Assembly (NCBI GenBank): GCA_026770585.1
Contig: MU646617.1
Span: forward strand, 137,980-148,159
Length of the DNA: 10,180 bases
Direction of reading: 5' to 3'
Source of the DNA: Baffinella frigidus
Lineage: Eukaryota > Cryptophyceae > Cryptomonadales > Baffinellaceae
A program made the translations under genes and the position numbers. A model generated the notes under the pieces. The model was not told the origin of the DNA and did no database searches. It saw nothing but the letters and a program-made list of their open reading frames with translations. Of this stretch, positions 1 to 5,384 are shown piece by piece. Position 1 is the stretch's first letter. Each line of letters begins with the position of its first letter.

Positions 1-177
1 GGGTTTGGGGTTTGGGGTTTGGGGTTTGGGGTTTGAGGTTTGGGGTTTGGGGTTTGGGGTTTGGGGTTTGGGGTTTGGGGATTAGGGTTTGGGGTTTGGG
101 GTTTGGGGTTTGGGGTTTGGGGTTTGGGGTTTTGGGTTTGGGGTTTAGGGTTTGGAGTTTAGGGTTTAGGGTTTAGG
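1..177 (+). repeat. Telomere-like satellite tract (TTTGGGG grading into TTTAGGG)
   Basis: About 25 heptamers, nearly all TTTGGGG for the first 130 bases and then mixed TTTAGGG, TTTGGAG and TTTAGGA. The G-rich strand runs 5'->3' on +, the wrong polarity for a chromosome terminus at the left edge, so this is interstitial or intronic telomere-like DNA rather than a telomere cap. Confidence 0.9.
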
Positions 178-204
178 ACCGGCGCCTGCGAAAACACTTC
201 CAAT

Positions 205-674
205 TTAATTGAGGTTTCAAACGAGGTCAATCTAATGGATTCCTCTTGCAGTCGAGAATGGAACGTCTCAAAGCAAAAGTGGAACCTCTGTTAACTTAAG
301 AAGTAACAGTGGAAACCGCATTCGATTACAAGCTGAACACCGTTTCGTGCTATCTTCAGGGCGGAATTCGTTATTTTAGCATCAACGTAGCTTTAGCACA
401 CAGCGGACTACGAAGGGATCTTCTGGCGGAATTTAAGGCAATTTCCGTTGCCTTATCCGTAGGAGCCCCCCTATGTCCCTACGGTATTACCTACCGTTGG
501 GGCTATGGATTATCGGATTCCTAGTTATTCAAGAAATCCTTTTGTACTCCGCTGTGTGGCACCGCACAAACACCACCCGTAAGATAGCTAAAAGGCGGTT
601 TGATTCAAACAAATTGATTTGATTTAAAAAACTGGTTTGATGTGAATTGAATGTGTTTGCAGATTGGCTCGTAA
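205..674 (-). repeat. Paralogous intron block R1, carrying a MITE
   Basis: This block is homologous to 762-970. Shared stretches include the CAAACGAGG.CAATCTAATG box, the CACCGTTTCGTGCTATCTT box, the TTGTTATTTTAGC-like box, and AAGATAGC.AAAAGGCG followed by TTTGATGTGAATT. R1 is longer because a 162-bp foldback element sits inside it. In both blocks the right end abuts the donor of an exon-j copy, so on the minus strand this is the start of the intron downstream of exon j. No coding potential is seen. Confidence 0.75.
397..558. mobile_element. MITE-like foldback element, copy 1
   Basis: About 162 bp bounded by imperfect terminal inverted repeats of roughly 26-28 bp: CACACAGCGGACTACGAAGG on the left, and the complement of CACACAGCGGAGTACAAAAG on the right. 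The core shares TTGCCTTATCCGTAGGA and CCCCCCTATGTCCCTACGG with the element at 5142-5300. It carries no ORF of its own, as expected of a non-autonomous DNA transposon. The paralogous block at 762-970 lacks it, which gives an approximate empty site. A clean target-site duplication is not visible. The superfamily is unknown. Confidence 0.8.
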
Positions 675-692
675 CCTGCATGCCCTCTTCGG
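675..692 (-). pseudogene. Exon j fragment (3' end only)
   Basis: The minus strand reads AEEGMQ followed by the donor G|GTTACG, identical in peptide to the end of intact exon j. The upstream 21 codons are missing: the sequence runs directly into CCTAACCCC satellite at 693. This is a truncated duplicate. A still shorter relic, only the ATGCAG|GTTGCG end, lies near 971. Confidence 0.7.
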
Positions 693-700
693 CCTTGGGG

Positions 701-750
701 TTAGAGTTTAGGGTTTAGGGTTTAGGGTTTAGGGTTTAGGGTTTAGGGTT
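701..750 (+). repeat. Near-perfect TTTAGGG tract
   Basis: Six consecutive copies of the plant/algal-type telomere heptamer TTTAGGG, preceded by one degenerate unit. This is the cleanest canonical run in the window and the best pointer to the host's telomere sequence. G-rich on +. Confidence 0.92.
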
Positions 751-761
751 ATTACAACCAA

Positions 762-970
762 TAAAGGTCTCTCAAACGAGGCCAATCTAATGCGAAACCA
801 AATCCAATTTAAGGTTACACCGTTTCGTGCTATCTTAAGGTTGAAATTTGTTATTTTAGCCTCGACGTGGGAACACCACAGCGCAAAACCCACCCCTAAG
901 ATAGCAAAAAGGCGATTTGAAACAAACCGATTTGATGTGAATTAAATCTGTTTGTAGATGGGCTCGCAAC
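762..970 (-). repeat. Paralogous intron block R2 (no MITE)
   Basis: Second copy of the block at 205-674, without the 162-bp foldback element. Shared boxes keep the same order: CAAACGAGGCCAATCTAATG, ACCGTTTCGTGCTATCTTAA, GTTATTTTAGC, CCTAAGATAGCAAAAAGGCG, TTTGATGTGAATTAA. It ends at an eroded exon-j 3' end (ATGCAG|GTTGCG on minus, 966-977). It serves as the comparison allele for the MITE insertion. Confidence 0.75.
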
Positions 971-1036
971 CTGCATACCCTAAATCCTAACCCCCCAACC
1001 CCAAATCCGAAACCCGAAACCGTACAAACAATGGAC

Positions 1037-1117
1037 CTGCATGCCCTCTTCGGCAATCCACAGCAGGTGGGGCTCCTTGGTGGGCTCGATTCCGATGTAC
1101 ACCGCGTACTCCATTAT
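1037..1117 (-). CDS. Exon j: CEP164-like segment preceding a WW domain
   Basis: An 81-nt block, 27 codons in phase 0-0. The acceptor is AATCAG|ATAATGG and the donor ATGCAG|GTCCAT. The peptide contains EYAVYIGIEPTKEPHLLW and IAEEGMQ. The pattern EYA...GI(D/E)P...EP.LLWIA.EG is what I recognise from the stretch just before the WW domain of CEP164-type basal-body/centrosomal proteins; the family call is from recall, not a search. In those proteins a PLP..W WW domain follows, which would lie left of this window or be lost. The phase fits upstream exon i (ends phase 0). It is the only complete copy of four. It could be part of a live gene or a recent pseudogene. Confidence 0.75.
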
Positions 1118-1213
1118 CTGATTATTTTTGAATTTTTGGGGGTGAGTTTTGGGTTGGCCGACCCCAAACCCCAGACCCCAGAGCCGCAAGGCAAACTCCA
1201 TAACCTGTTTCGG

Positions 1214-1298
1214 GGTTAGGGTGTAGGGTGCAGGGTGTAGGGTTCAGGGTGTAGGGTGTAGGGTGTAGGGTGTAGGGTGTAGGGTGTAGGGTGAAGGG
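1214..1298 (+). repeat. GGTGTAG minisatellite
   Basis: About 12 heptamers, mostly GGTGTAG, with single variants containing GCAGG and TTCAGG. The telomere-like register is kept but the variant is private to this tract. It directly replaces the missing 3' part of the neighbouring exon-j copy. Confidence 0.9.
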
Positions 1299-1299
1299 T

Positions 1300-1359
1300 C
1301 CAGAGGAGGTGGGGCTCCTTGGTGGGCTCGATTCCGATGTACACCGCATACTCCATTAT
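1300..1359 (-). pseudogene. Exon j copy truncated by satellite
   Basis: The first 20 codons match exon j residue for residue (IMEYAVYIGI then EPTKEPHLLW), after an acceptor-like CGAACAG. After the TGG codon the IAEEGMQ end and donor are replaced by CCCTTCACCCTACACC satellite. The breakpoint is in mid-exon at 1300. With no donor it should not be spliced as an internal exon. Confidence 0.8.
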
Positions 1360-1362
1360 CTG

Positions 1363-1729
1363 TTCGGGGTTATGCGTTTAGAGTTTAAGCGTTCAGGGTT
1401 GTAGTAACCTGTTTGTTTTTCGGGTTCCGAAACCTGTTGATTGTTCGGGTTTCGAGTTTCGGGTTTCGGGATTGGGGTGAAGGTTTGAGGGTTCTTAGAA
1501 GCAATCAAGGTCTCGCAAACGAAACATGTTATGGGAGAGAGAGATTGATAATTTATTGCCAAACAACCAGCGTCAGCGCCGCACATGCTCGACGCATTGT
1601 GCCACTTACTGTAACCCGTGTCGGCCGCTCATACGAGCATTTTCCGGATGGATTCTAACTCCACCTCCTACAGTTATGGGAGAAGCGGCCAGCATCTCAG
1701 CCTCAAACCCCAAAACCCAAACCCTAGAC
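1363..1729. other. Intergenic/intronic stretch, partly satellite
   Basis: Degenerate GGGTTTCG and GGTTTGAGG heptamers occupy about 1435-1500, and C-rich CCCCAAAACCC units occupy 1705-1728. The middle (1500-1700) is non-repetitive, with no motif or reading frame I can assign. Short open frames on both strands have no matching splice context. Confidence 0.5.
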
Positions 1730-1754
1730 CTGTTTCGCATCAAGGCTGCCGAGC
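1730..1754 (-). pseudogene. Exon i fragment (LGSLDAKQ end)
   Basis: The minus strand shows a good acceptor, CTCTCTCCCGCACAG|G, then codons for LGSLDAKQ and the donor CAG|GTCTAG. Only the last third of exon i is present. The missing VQ.EDSGI part lies just upstream in inverted orientation, inside the hairpin loop at 1809-1832. With both splice signals retained it could be a 25-nt micro-exon, but 25 nt breaks the phase-0 pattern. Confidence 0.65.
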
Positions 1755-1886
1755 CTGTGCGGGAGAGAGGGGTTAAGGTTTAGGGTTTAGGGTTTAGGGG
1801 TGGGGGGCGTGCAGGATGAGGATAGCGGGATCGCCCCCCACCCCTAAACCCTAAACCCTAAACCCTAAACCCCTCTCTCCCGCGCA
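1755..1886. repeat. Satellite hairpin: 54-bp inverted arms around an exon piece
   Basis: The left arm (1755-1808) and right arm (1833-1886) are near-perfect reverse complements. Each outer end reads CTG(T/C)GCGGGAGAGAGGGG, followed by four TTTAGGG-like units and GGTGGGGGGC. The loop is 24 nt. Because the outer ends are C(G/A)CAG when read outward, each arm looks like an intron 3' end with a pyrimidine tract and acceptor. Confidence 0.9.
1809..1832 (+). pseudogene. Inverted exon i fragment in hairpin loop
   Basis: Reads VQDEDSGI on the + strand. Every other copy of this peptide (VQHEDSGI at 2378-2476, MQHEDSGI at 2046-2104) is on the minus strand. It matches the segment immediately missing from the 1730-1754 copy, suggesting the loop was flipped between its inverted arms. 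Confidence 0.7.
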
Positions 1887-1888
1887 GG

Positions 1889-2045
1889 TCATTCAAACCT
1901 CGACACTGTTTTACGTACTATCTTAAGGGTGGAATTTCGCTAGCTAAGCCTCGACGTAGCGTGGCCTTTTTCGCGTTTGCCGAATCAAAACAAAACGAAC
2001 CAAATTCAAACCAAACCGAATCCAAAGAAACCGATTCCAAACCAC
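1889..2045 (-). repeat. Intron block R3 with AATCAAAACAAACC-type repeats
   Basis: Contains a CTATCTTAAGGGTGGAATTTCG box and a TAGCCTCGACGTAGCGTGGCC box, shared with R1, R2 and 2257-2377. An A-rich array of CAAACCGAATC-like words follows, ending at the donor of an exon-i copy. It reads as the 5' part of the intron downstream of exon i. Confidence 0.65.
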
Positions 2046-2104
2046 CTGCTTCGCATCGAGGCTGCCGAGCGTCGTAATTCCACTATCCTCGTGCTGCATG
2101 GACC
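2046..2104 (-). pseudogene. Exon i copy, 5' truncated
   Basis: Acceptor-like GGTTCAG|GG, then SMQHEDSGI and TTLGSLDAKQ in one open frame, then the donor AAGCAG|GTGGTT. The VDSGSSRRGG and LVMGG part of the full exon is absent. The length (59 nt, phase 2-0) does not fit the phase-0 exon upstream, so this is probably an extra copy, though it could be an alternative exon. Confidence 0.65.
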
Positions 2105-2145
2105 CTGAACCCCAAACGCTGATCCCCACACGGTGTGGGGCTGAA

Positions 2146-2197
2146 ATTTTGGGTCAACCAAATCAAAACACGATTTTGGGTCAACCAAATCAAAACA
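2146..2197. repeat. Perfect 25-bp direct duplication
   Basis: The 25-mer starting ATTTTGGGTCAACCAAATC occurs at 2146-2170 and again at 2173-2197, separated by CG. A short perfect hairpin, CCCCACAC-G-GTGTGGGG, lies just to the left at 2124-2140. Confidence 0.9.
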
Positions 2198-2229
2198 AAC
2201 CAAATCCAAACAAACCGAATCAAAACCAC

Positions 2230-2253
2230 CTGTTTCGCATCGAGGCTGCCCAG
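2230..2253 (-). pseudogene. Exon i fragment (LGSLDAKQ end)
   Basis: Eight codons LGSLDAKQ followed by the donor ACAG|GTGGTT, as in the other copies. No acceptor and no EDSGI segment lie upstream; the sequence instead runs into ATGGTACATCATG. A decayed duplicate. Confidence 0.7.
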
Positions 2254-2256
2254 CGG

Positions 2257-2377
2257 CATGATGTACCATCTTAAGGATGGAATGTTGCTATCTTAGCCTC
2301 GACGTAGCGTAACCTGTTTCGCATCCGCCGAATCAAAACAAAACAAACCGAACCCAAACAAACCGAATCAAAATCAC
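2257..2377 (-). repeat. Intron block R4, tandem relative of R3
   Basis: Carries CATCTTAAGGATGGAATGTTG, TAGCCTCGACGTAGCGTAACC and then the AATCAAAACAAACCG array, in the same order as 1889-2045. Together with the exon-i copies at 2046, 2230 and 2378, this shows that an exon-plus-intron unit was duplicated in tandem. Confidence 0.65.
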
Positions 2378-2476
2378 CTGTTTCGCGTCGAGACTGCCGA
2401 GCGTCATAATCCCGCTGTCCTCATGTTGCACCCCCCCCATCACCAGCCCACCCCTCCGCGAGGAGCCGCTGTCAAC
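2378..2476 (-). CDS. Exon i: Gly/Ser-rich linker, complete copy
   Basis: Exactly 99 nt, 33 codons in phase 0-0. The acceptor is ACTGCAG|GTTGAC and the donor AAACAG|GTGATT. The peptide starts VDSGSSRRGGLVMGG, continues VQHEDSGIM and ends TLGSLDAKQ. I do not recognise a domain; composition suggests a flexible linker between the WW domain (exons f+g, upstream) and the CEP164-like segment (exon j, downstream). Exons g, i and j share phase 0, so they join without a frame break. The 8-9 G run coding for MGG is a slippage-prone site. Five partial copies surround it. Confidence 0.72.
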
Positions 2477-2500
2477 CTGCAGTGTTCGGGGTATCTCTTA

Positions 2501-2536
2501 AGTGGCCAGGGGGTCAAAAGTGGCCAGGGGGTCAAA
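2501..2536. repeat. Perfect 18-bp tandem duplication
   Basis: AGTGGCCAGGGGGTCAAA occurs twice head to tail, followed by CTGACCCCC, which can pair with the GGGGGTCA inside the units. The next ~80 bases share CCTAGGC and CCTACGGTAGG words with the foldback at 7543-7712 and may be a remnant of that family. Confidence 0.85.
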
Positions 2537-2644
2537 ACTGACCCCCGGCAGGTCCTAGGCAGGTCATAGGGCCCTACGGTAGGGCGTCTGCGCCTACTCG
2601 CCACTTATGGGATAGGGCTCCGGGGTTGGGGTTTAGGGTTGAGG

Positions 2645-2689
2645 CTGCACCCCCCCCATCACCAGGCCCCCCCTCCTCCCGGAATCAAC
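2645..2689 (-). pseudogene. Exon i copy, 3' truncated
   Basis: Acceptor CACCGCAG|GTTGAT, then VDSGRRGGLVMGGVQ, 15 codons in frame with one Ser-Ser deletion relative to the full exon. The frame then enters CCTCAACCCTAAACC satellite at 2644. The break is exactly at VQ|HEDSG, the point where the inverted piece at 1809 starts. There is no usable donor. Confidence 0.72.
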
Positions 2690-2765
2690 CTGCGGTGTTC
2701 GGGGTATGGGGGTTAGGGGTTAGGGTTTAGTATGGGCGACAGGTTACGAGCACTTTCACCCGGAG

Positions 2766-3018
2766 GTCTGGGGTTTGGGGTTTGGGGTTTGGGGTTTGGG
2801 GTTTAGAGTTTGGGGGTTGGGGGATATCAACCGAGGTGTCCACGTCATCCCCCGCAGCCGCTGCCCCCCCCCCCCCGGCTTCTTGCTGCTGATGACGCGC
2901 CTTCACCTCTCCAAACGCCTCGTCCTGGCGTGGGGTTTAGGGTTCCGGGTTTAGACATGTATGTTGCGTACGGTTTAGGGTTCGGTGTTCAGGGTTTAGG
3001 GTTCAGTGTTAGGGTTGA
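2766..3018 (+). repeat. Satellite tracts and short unassigned segment
   Basis: TTTGGGG heptamers occupy 2768-2818 and mixed GGGTTTA/GGGTTCA units 2930-3018. Between them, 2820-2930 is C-rich with a run of about 12 C (2865-2877) and no recognisable frame or splice context. Confidence 0.7.
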
Positions 3019-3053
3019 GGGTTGAGGGGTCGGGGTATAGAGCGTAAAGTTTC

Positions 3054-3130
3054 GGGTTCAGGGTTCAGGGTTCAGGGTTCAGGGTTCAGGGTTCAGGGTT
3101 CAGGGTTCAGGGTTCAGGGTTCAGGGTTCA
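3054..3130 (+). repeat. Perfect GGGTTCA x 11
   Basis: Eleven identical heptamers (77 bp) inside the left arm of the inverted repeat. The perfect homogeneity implies recent expansion, since the partner arm has far fewer units. Confidence 0.95.
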
Positions 3131-3245
3131 CGGATTAGGGTTTAGGGGTTTAGGGATCAGGGATTAGGGGGGTTAGTGTTGAGGGTTTAGGGGTGAGGGG
3201 CTAGGGTTCATGGTTGAGGGTTTGGGGGTTAGGGTGGGTCACCAC

Positions 3246-3293
3246 GTCGGTCGCGTAGCCGTCCGGCCGGTCCCACTGCGTCAGTTTGCTCAC
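3246..3293 (-). CDS. Exon g: second half of WW domain
   Basis: A 48-nt block, 16 codons in phase 0-0: VSKLTQWDRPDGYATD. The acceptor is GAATCAG|GTGAGC and the donor CCGAC|GTGGTG. It supplies the second WW tryptophan and the W-x-x-P ending. Joined to exon f, the two tryptophans are 23 residues apart, within the normal WW spacing, with the YYYH strand between. WW domains bind proline-rich peptides. It is the only copy in the window, and it lies in the loop of a large inverted repeat, 31 nt downstream (in sense) of block h. Confidence 0.75.
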
Positions 3294-3324
3294 CTGATTC
3301 GGGGGTAGGGGTTCAAACAGGCAC

Positions 3325-3365
3325 CTGTTTGACGAGGCCCATGTAGTGCTGGTCCATAGGATGCT
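3325..3365 (-). CDS. Block h: candidate exon, HPMDQHYMGLVKQ
   Basis: A 41-nt block in phase 2-0. The acceptor is GGGTCAG|AGCATC and the donor AACAG|GTGCCT. HP.D.HY..LV resembles the segment right after the WW domain in CEP164-like proteins (from recall), usually written W-[DE]-HP-x-D. Its starting phase does not follow exon f (ends phase 0), and it lies before exon g although family order would put it after a WW domain. It would also require a 31-nt intron before exon g. It may be a displaced exon from another WW unit, or an alternative exon. I leave it out of the main chain. Confidence 0.5.
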
Positions 3366-3533
3366 CTGACCCTAGCCCCTCACCCCTAAACCCTCAACAC
3401 TAACCTCCCTAATCCATCATCCCTAAACCCCTAAACCCTAATCCGTGAACCCGAAACCCTGACTGAACCCTGAACCCTGAACCCTGAACCCTGAACCCTA
3501 ACCTTTACGCTCTATACCCCGATCCCTCAACCC

Positions 3534-3955
3534 ACATGCTCTCTTTCGTGTCCACTTTGTAAAAGTGTTTCGTGTGTCGTGCCGACGGCTTAGGCAGCAT
3601 CGGTTGCGTCCCAAAAAGGCCACCGCCCCTGTAGGATGTGGTCACGATGTGGTCACGATGGGAGGGAAACTCCCCCCCAGGTCAATTGGGCACACTATCC
3701 CTTCGTACAATATGGACGCGAGTGTGAAATCTGCTTTTTTTTAAACGTCAAATGTCAGCCTTGAGTGGATTTTGGAGAATTCATTCAGGGATGCGGGTTT
3801 CAGGGTTCTGACAGTGTGGTCTATGGGTTCATGCTTTATGGTTCATGCTTTATGGTTCATGGTTCACGGTTCAGGAGTTTTATGTTCCAGGGTTCTGGGT
3901 TCAAAGTTCTGGATTCTGGGTTTAGGTTTTAGGGATCAGGGTTCATGGTGCAGAC
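3534..3955. other. Unassigned sequence, then degenerate satellite
   Basis: 3534-3760 is non-repetitive apart from a short tandem TGTGGTCACGA (about 3638-3659); no frame, splice pair or motif is convincing. From about 3790 to 3955 it becomes degenerate GGTTCATG/GGGTTCTGG heptamers. Confidence 0.5.
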
Positions 3956-3998
3956 CGTATGATAGAAGCAGACATCCTCACTCGGGAGGTCTCGTTGC
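3956..3998 (-). pseudogene. Exon f copy, 5' truncated
   Basis: Reads QRDLPSEDVCFYHT followed by the donor CATACG|GTCTGC, aligning with AQDPTSDDVYYYHT of exon f. The first ten codons, including the WW tryptophan, and the acceptor are replaced by CCTAACCCCG satellite. A divergent, truncated duplicate. Confidence 0.65.
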
Positions 3999-4084
3999 GG
4001 GGTTAGGGTTCAAGGTTTAGGGTTCAGGGTCCAGGGTTTAGGCGTGAGGGTTCAACGCCCAGGTTTTAGGGTTCAGGGAGTCGC

Positions 4085-4102
4085 CGTATGGTAGTTGTTG
4101 TA
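4085..4102 (-). pseudogene. Very short exon f relic
   Basis: Only TACAACAACTACCATACGG remains, reading YNNYHT, matching the YYYHT|donor end of exon f (GT changed to GC). Flanked on both sides by GGGTTCA-type satellite. Confidence 0.45.
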
Positions 4103-4144
4103 GGGTTCAGGGTTGAGGGTTTAGGTTTTAGGTTTTATTGTTCA

Positions 4145-4148
4145 GGGT

Positions 4149-4201
<53 letters not shown>

Positions 4202-4203
4202 GG
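4145..4203 (+). repeat. GGGTTGA minisatellite (about 8 units)
   Basis: Eight consecutive perfect GGGTTGA heptamers within a longer degenerate run (4000-4255) of GGGTTCA, GGTTTTA and GGGTTTA. On the minus strand this is CCCTCAACCCTCAA, just downstream of the exon f donor. Confidence 0.92.
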
Positions 4204-4259
4204 TTCTGGGTTTAGGGTTCAGGGTTTAGGGTGTAGGTTTGAGGGTTGAGGGTTCAGAC

Positions 4260-4331
4260 CGTATGGTAGTAGTAGACATCATCACTCGTGGGGTCCTGCG
4301 CCTTCCGCCAGACCCCGTCGGGGTTCGCCGC
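4260..4331 (-). CDS. Exon f: first half of WW domain, intact copy
   Basis: A 72-nt block, 24 codons in phase 0-0: AANPDGVWRKAQDPTSDD then VYYYHT. The acceptor is AAACTCAG|GCGGCG and the donor CATACG|GTCTGA. It holds the first WW tryptophan (residue 8) and the aromatic triplet YYY (20-22). Exon g supplies the rest, so the WW fold is split by one intron between strands two and three. Of six copies here, only this one keeps both splice sites and the frame. A WW domain upstream of a CEP164-like segment suggests a ciliary/centrosomal scaffold, but that function is inferred. Confidence 0.78.
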
Positions 4332-4537
4332 CTGAGTTTCAGCCGGGAACACGTTTACTATCAACGAACAACGAACAACGATCAATTAGGATAATTGATA
4401 ATCAACCCTAATGATCCATTAGGAGTTGGGCGAAGGGTAATTAGGGCACTAGGTAAATTCAATAAGGGATAAAATCCCGCTTGCTGGTTTGTTTTTATTA
4501 GGTAGAATCCCGTTTGGTAGTCCGTTTTTGAGAGGCA

Positions 4538-4600
4538 GTAGTAGACATCATCACTGGTGGGGTCCTGCGCCTTCCGCCAAACCCCGTCGGGGTTGGCCAC
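4538..4600 (-). pseudogene. Exon f copy lacking the YHT|donor end
   Basis: VANPDGVWRKAQDPTSDDVYY, 21 codons in frame after the acceptor AAATCAG|GTGGCC, nearly identical to exon f. After the second Tyr the sequence changes to TGCCTCTCAAAAACGGAC, with no donor at the right place. The same change occurs in the next two copies. Confidence 0.75.
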
Positions 4601-4789
4601 CTGATTTAGGGTTTACGGTTTGGGATTTAGGATTACAAGATTACACCGGGGGTTAATCCGGGAAGACGTTTACTATCAATGAAAACGTTCGCCTAATCGT
4701 TACTTAGGAATTGGGCGAAGGATAATTAGGGCACTAAGTAAATTCAATTAGGGATGTAATCCCGTTTGGTAGTCCGTTTTTGAGAGGGG

Positions 4790-4852
4790 GTAGTAGACAT
4801 CATCCCTCGTGGGGCCCTGCGCCTTCCACCACACTCCGTCCAGGTGTGCCAT
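4790..4852 (-). pseudogene. Exon f copy, same 3' truncation
   Basis: Acceptor GATCCCAG|ATGGCA, then MAHLDGVWWKAQGPTRDD and VYY. It has more substitutions than the 4538-4600 copy (N to H, R to W, D to G, S to R). The frame is open, but the donor and third Tyr are lost. Confidence 0.72.
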
Positions 4853-5017
4853 CTGGGATCCATCCATTCACAAGTTTAATACCAACGAAAACGCTACCCT
4901 AATGGTTAATTAGGAATTGGGCGAAGGTGAATTAGGGACCTAAGTAATTTCAATTAGGGCGCTAACTAAATTTAAATAGGGCCGGAATCCCGTTTGTTAG
5001 TCGATTTTCATAGGGAG

Positions 5018-5083
5018 CAGTAGCCATCATCACTCGTGGGGTCCTGCGCCGCACCCCGCCGCAACCACGTCCGGGTGTGCCAC
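5018..5083 (-). pseudogene. Exon f copy, frameshifted
   Basis: Acceptor GATCCCAG|GTGGCACACCCGGAC gives VAHPD. An insertion (GCGGCGGGGTGCGGCGCAG in place of GCGGAAGGCGCAG) then shifts the frame before the DPTSDD codons. It is the most diverged copy and the first of the series in sense orientation. Confidence 0.7.
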
Positions 5084-5141
5084 CTGGGATCCATCCAGTT
5101 ATACGGCACGAGCTAAATTTAATTAGGGCGAGGGATAGGGC

Positions 5142-5300
5142 CACACAGCGGGCTACGAAGGGATTTTCGGGGGCTGAGAGCCCGAGTCTCCGTTGCCTTA
5201 TCCGTAGGAACCCCCCTATGTCCCTACGGGTTGCCTGCTGTAGAGTCCTGGGTCTTATCGCTTAGGGGTTATTCAAAATCCCTTCGAAGGCCGCTGTGTG
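5142..5300. mobile_element. MITE-like foldback element, copy 2
   Basis: About 159 bp, homologous to 397-558. The left end CACACAGCGGGCTACGAAGG and the right end (complement CACACAGCGGCCTTCGAAGG) form inverted repeats of about 28 bp. The shared core words are TTGCCTTATCCGTAGGA and CCCCCCTATGTCCCTACGG. No ORF of its own. It lies between the tandem exon-f units and exon e. A related piece (CCT.GGTCTTATCGCT.AGGGG) recurs at 5592-5614. Confidence 0.82.
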
Positions 5301-5320
5301 GGTTAGGGTTGATGTTGTAC

Positions 5321-5376
5321 CTTCCCCAGAAGCTCCGCGGATATCCCCCCAAGGGCGTCGCCCCCTTGTTCGCCCC
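5321..5376 (-). CDS. Exon e: GEQGGDALGGISAELLGK
   Basis: A 56-nt block: two bases (GG) completing a codon, then 18 codons. The acceptor is CCGAGACCAG|GGGGCG and the donor GGGAAG|GTACAA. The starting phase complements exon d, which ends with a single C (C+GG = Arg), and the phase-0 end fits exon f. I recognise no domain; it is a Gly/Ala-rich short helix or linker between the helical region and the WW domain. A second, shorter copy lies at 5861-5901. Confidence 0.62.
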
Positions 5377-5384
5377 CTGGTCTC

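Larger units (their letters stand above)
3019..3533. repeat. Large inverted repeat (arms ~188 and ~164 bp) around exons g and h
   Basis: The left arm 3019-3206 matches the reverse complement of 3370-3533 almost throughout. Shared landmarks include GTCGGGGTATAGAGCGTAAA (one mismatch), GGGTTCACGGATTAGGGTTT, and GGTTAGTGTTGAGGGTTTAG followed by GGGTGAGGGGCTAGGG. The arms differ mainly in the number of GGGTTCA units: 11 on the left, about four plus a variant on the right. The 163-bp loop holds coding blocks g and h. This is a cruciform-capable structure that could invert its loop. Confidence 0.9.
4332..5083 (-). repeat. Tandem exon f-intron units
   Basis: Corresponding points fall at 4271, 4540, 4792 and 5019, giving steps of 269, 252 and 227 bp. 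Each unit carries an exon-f copy plus an AT-rich intron with CAATTAGGG.., GTAATTAGGGCACTA, TTGGGCGAAGG and GAATCCCGTTTG.TAGTC. This AT-rich intron differs from the satellite introns elsewhere. The three outer units share one 3' truncation of the exon, so they descend from a single damaged copy. Confidence 0.85.

Noticed and set aside
1-177. Chromosome-end telomere at the left edge
   Set aside because: Polarity is wrong for a left terminus (G-rich instead of C-rich on +), and units are degenerate mixtures. The same kind of tract recurs throughout the window.
1413-1783. Overlapping + strand ORFs with CNPC-type cysteines
   Set aside because: No repeat copy, no splice context and no consistent domain. 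Flanks are satellite, and the cysteines are too few and irregular for a zinc-binding motif.
2124-2140. Rho-independent terminator (CCCCACAC/GTGTGGGG hairpin)
   Set aside because: No T-tract follows, and the context is eukaryotic intron-like sequence.
4382-4600. 72-codon minus-strand ORF as a complete small protein
   Set aside because: Only its first 21 codons are homologous to anything (exon f). The rest is the tandem intron sequence, and the starting Met is just upstream of a splice acceptor-defined exon start.
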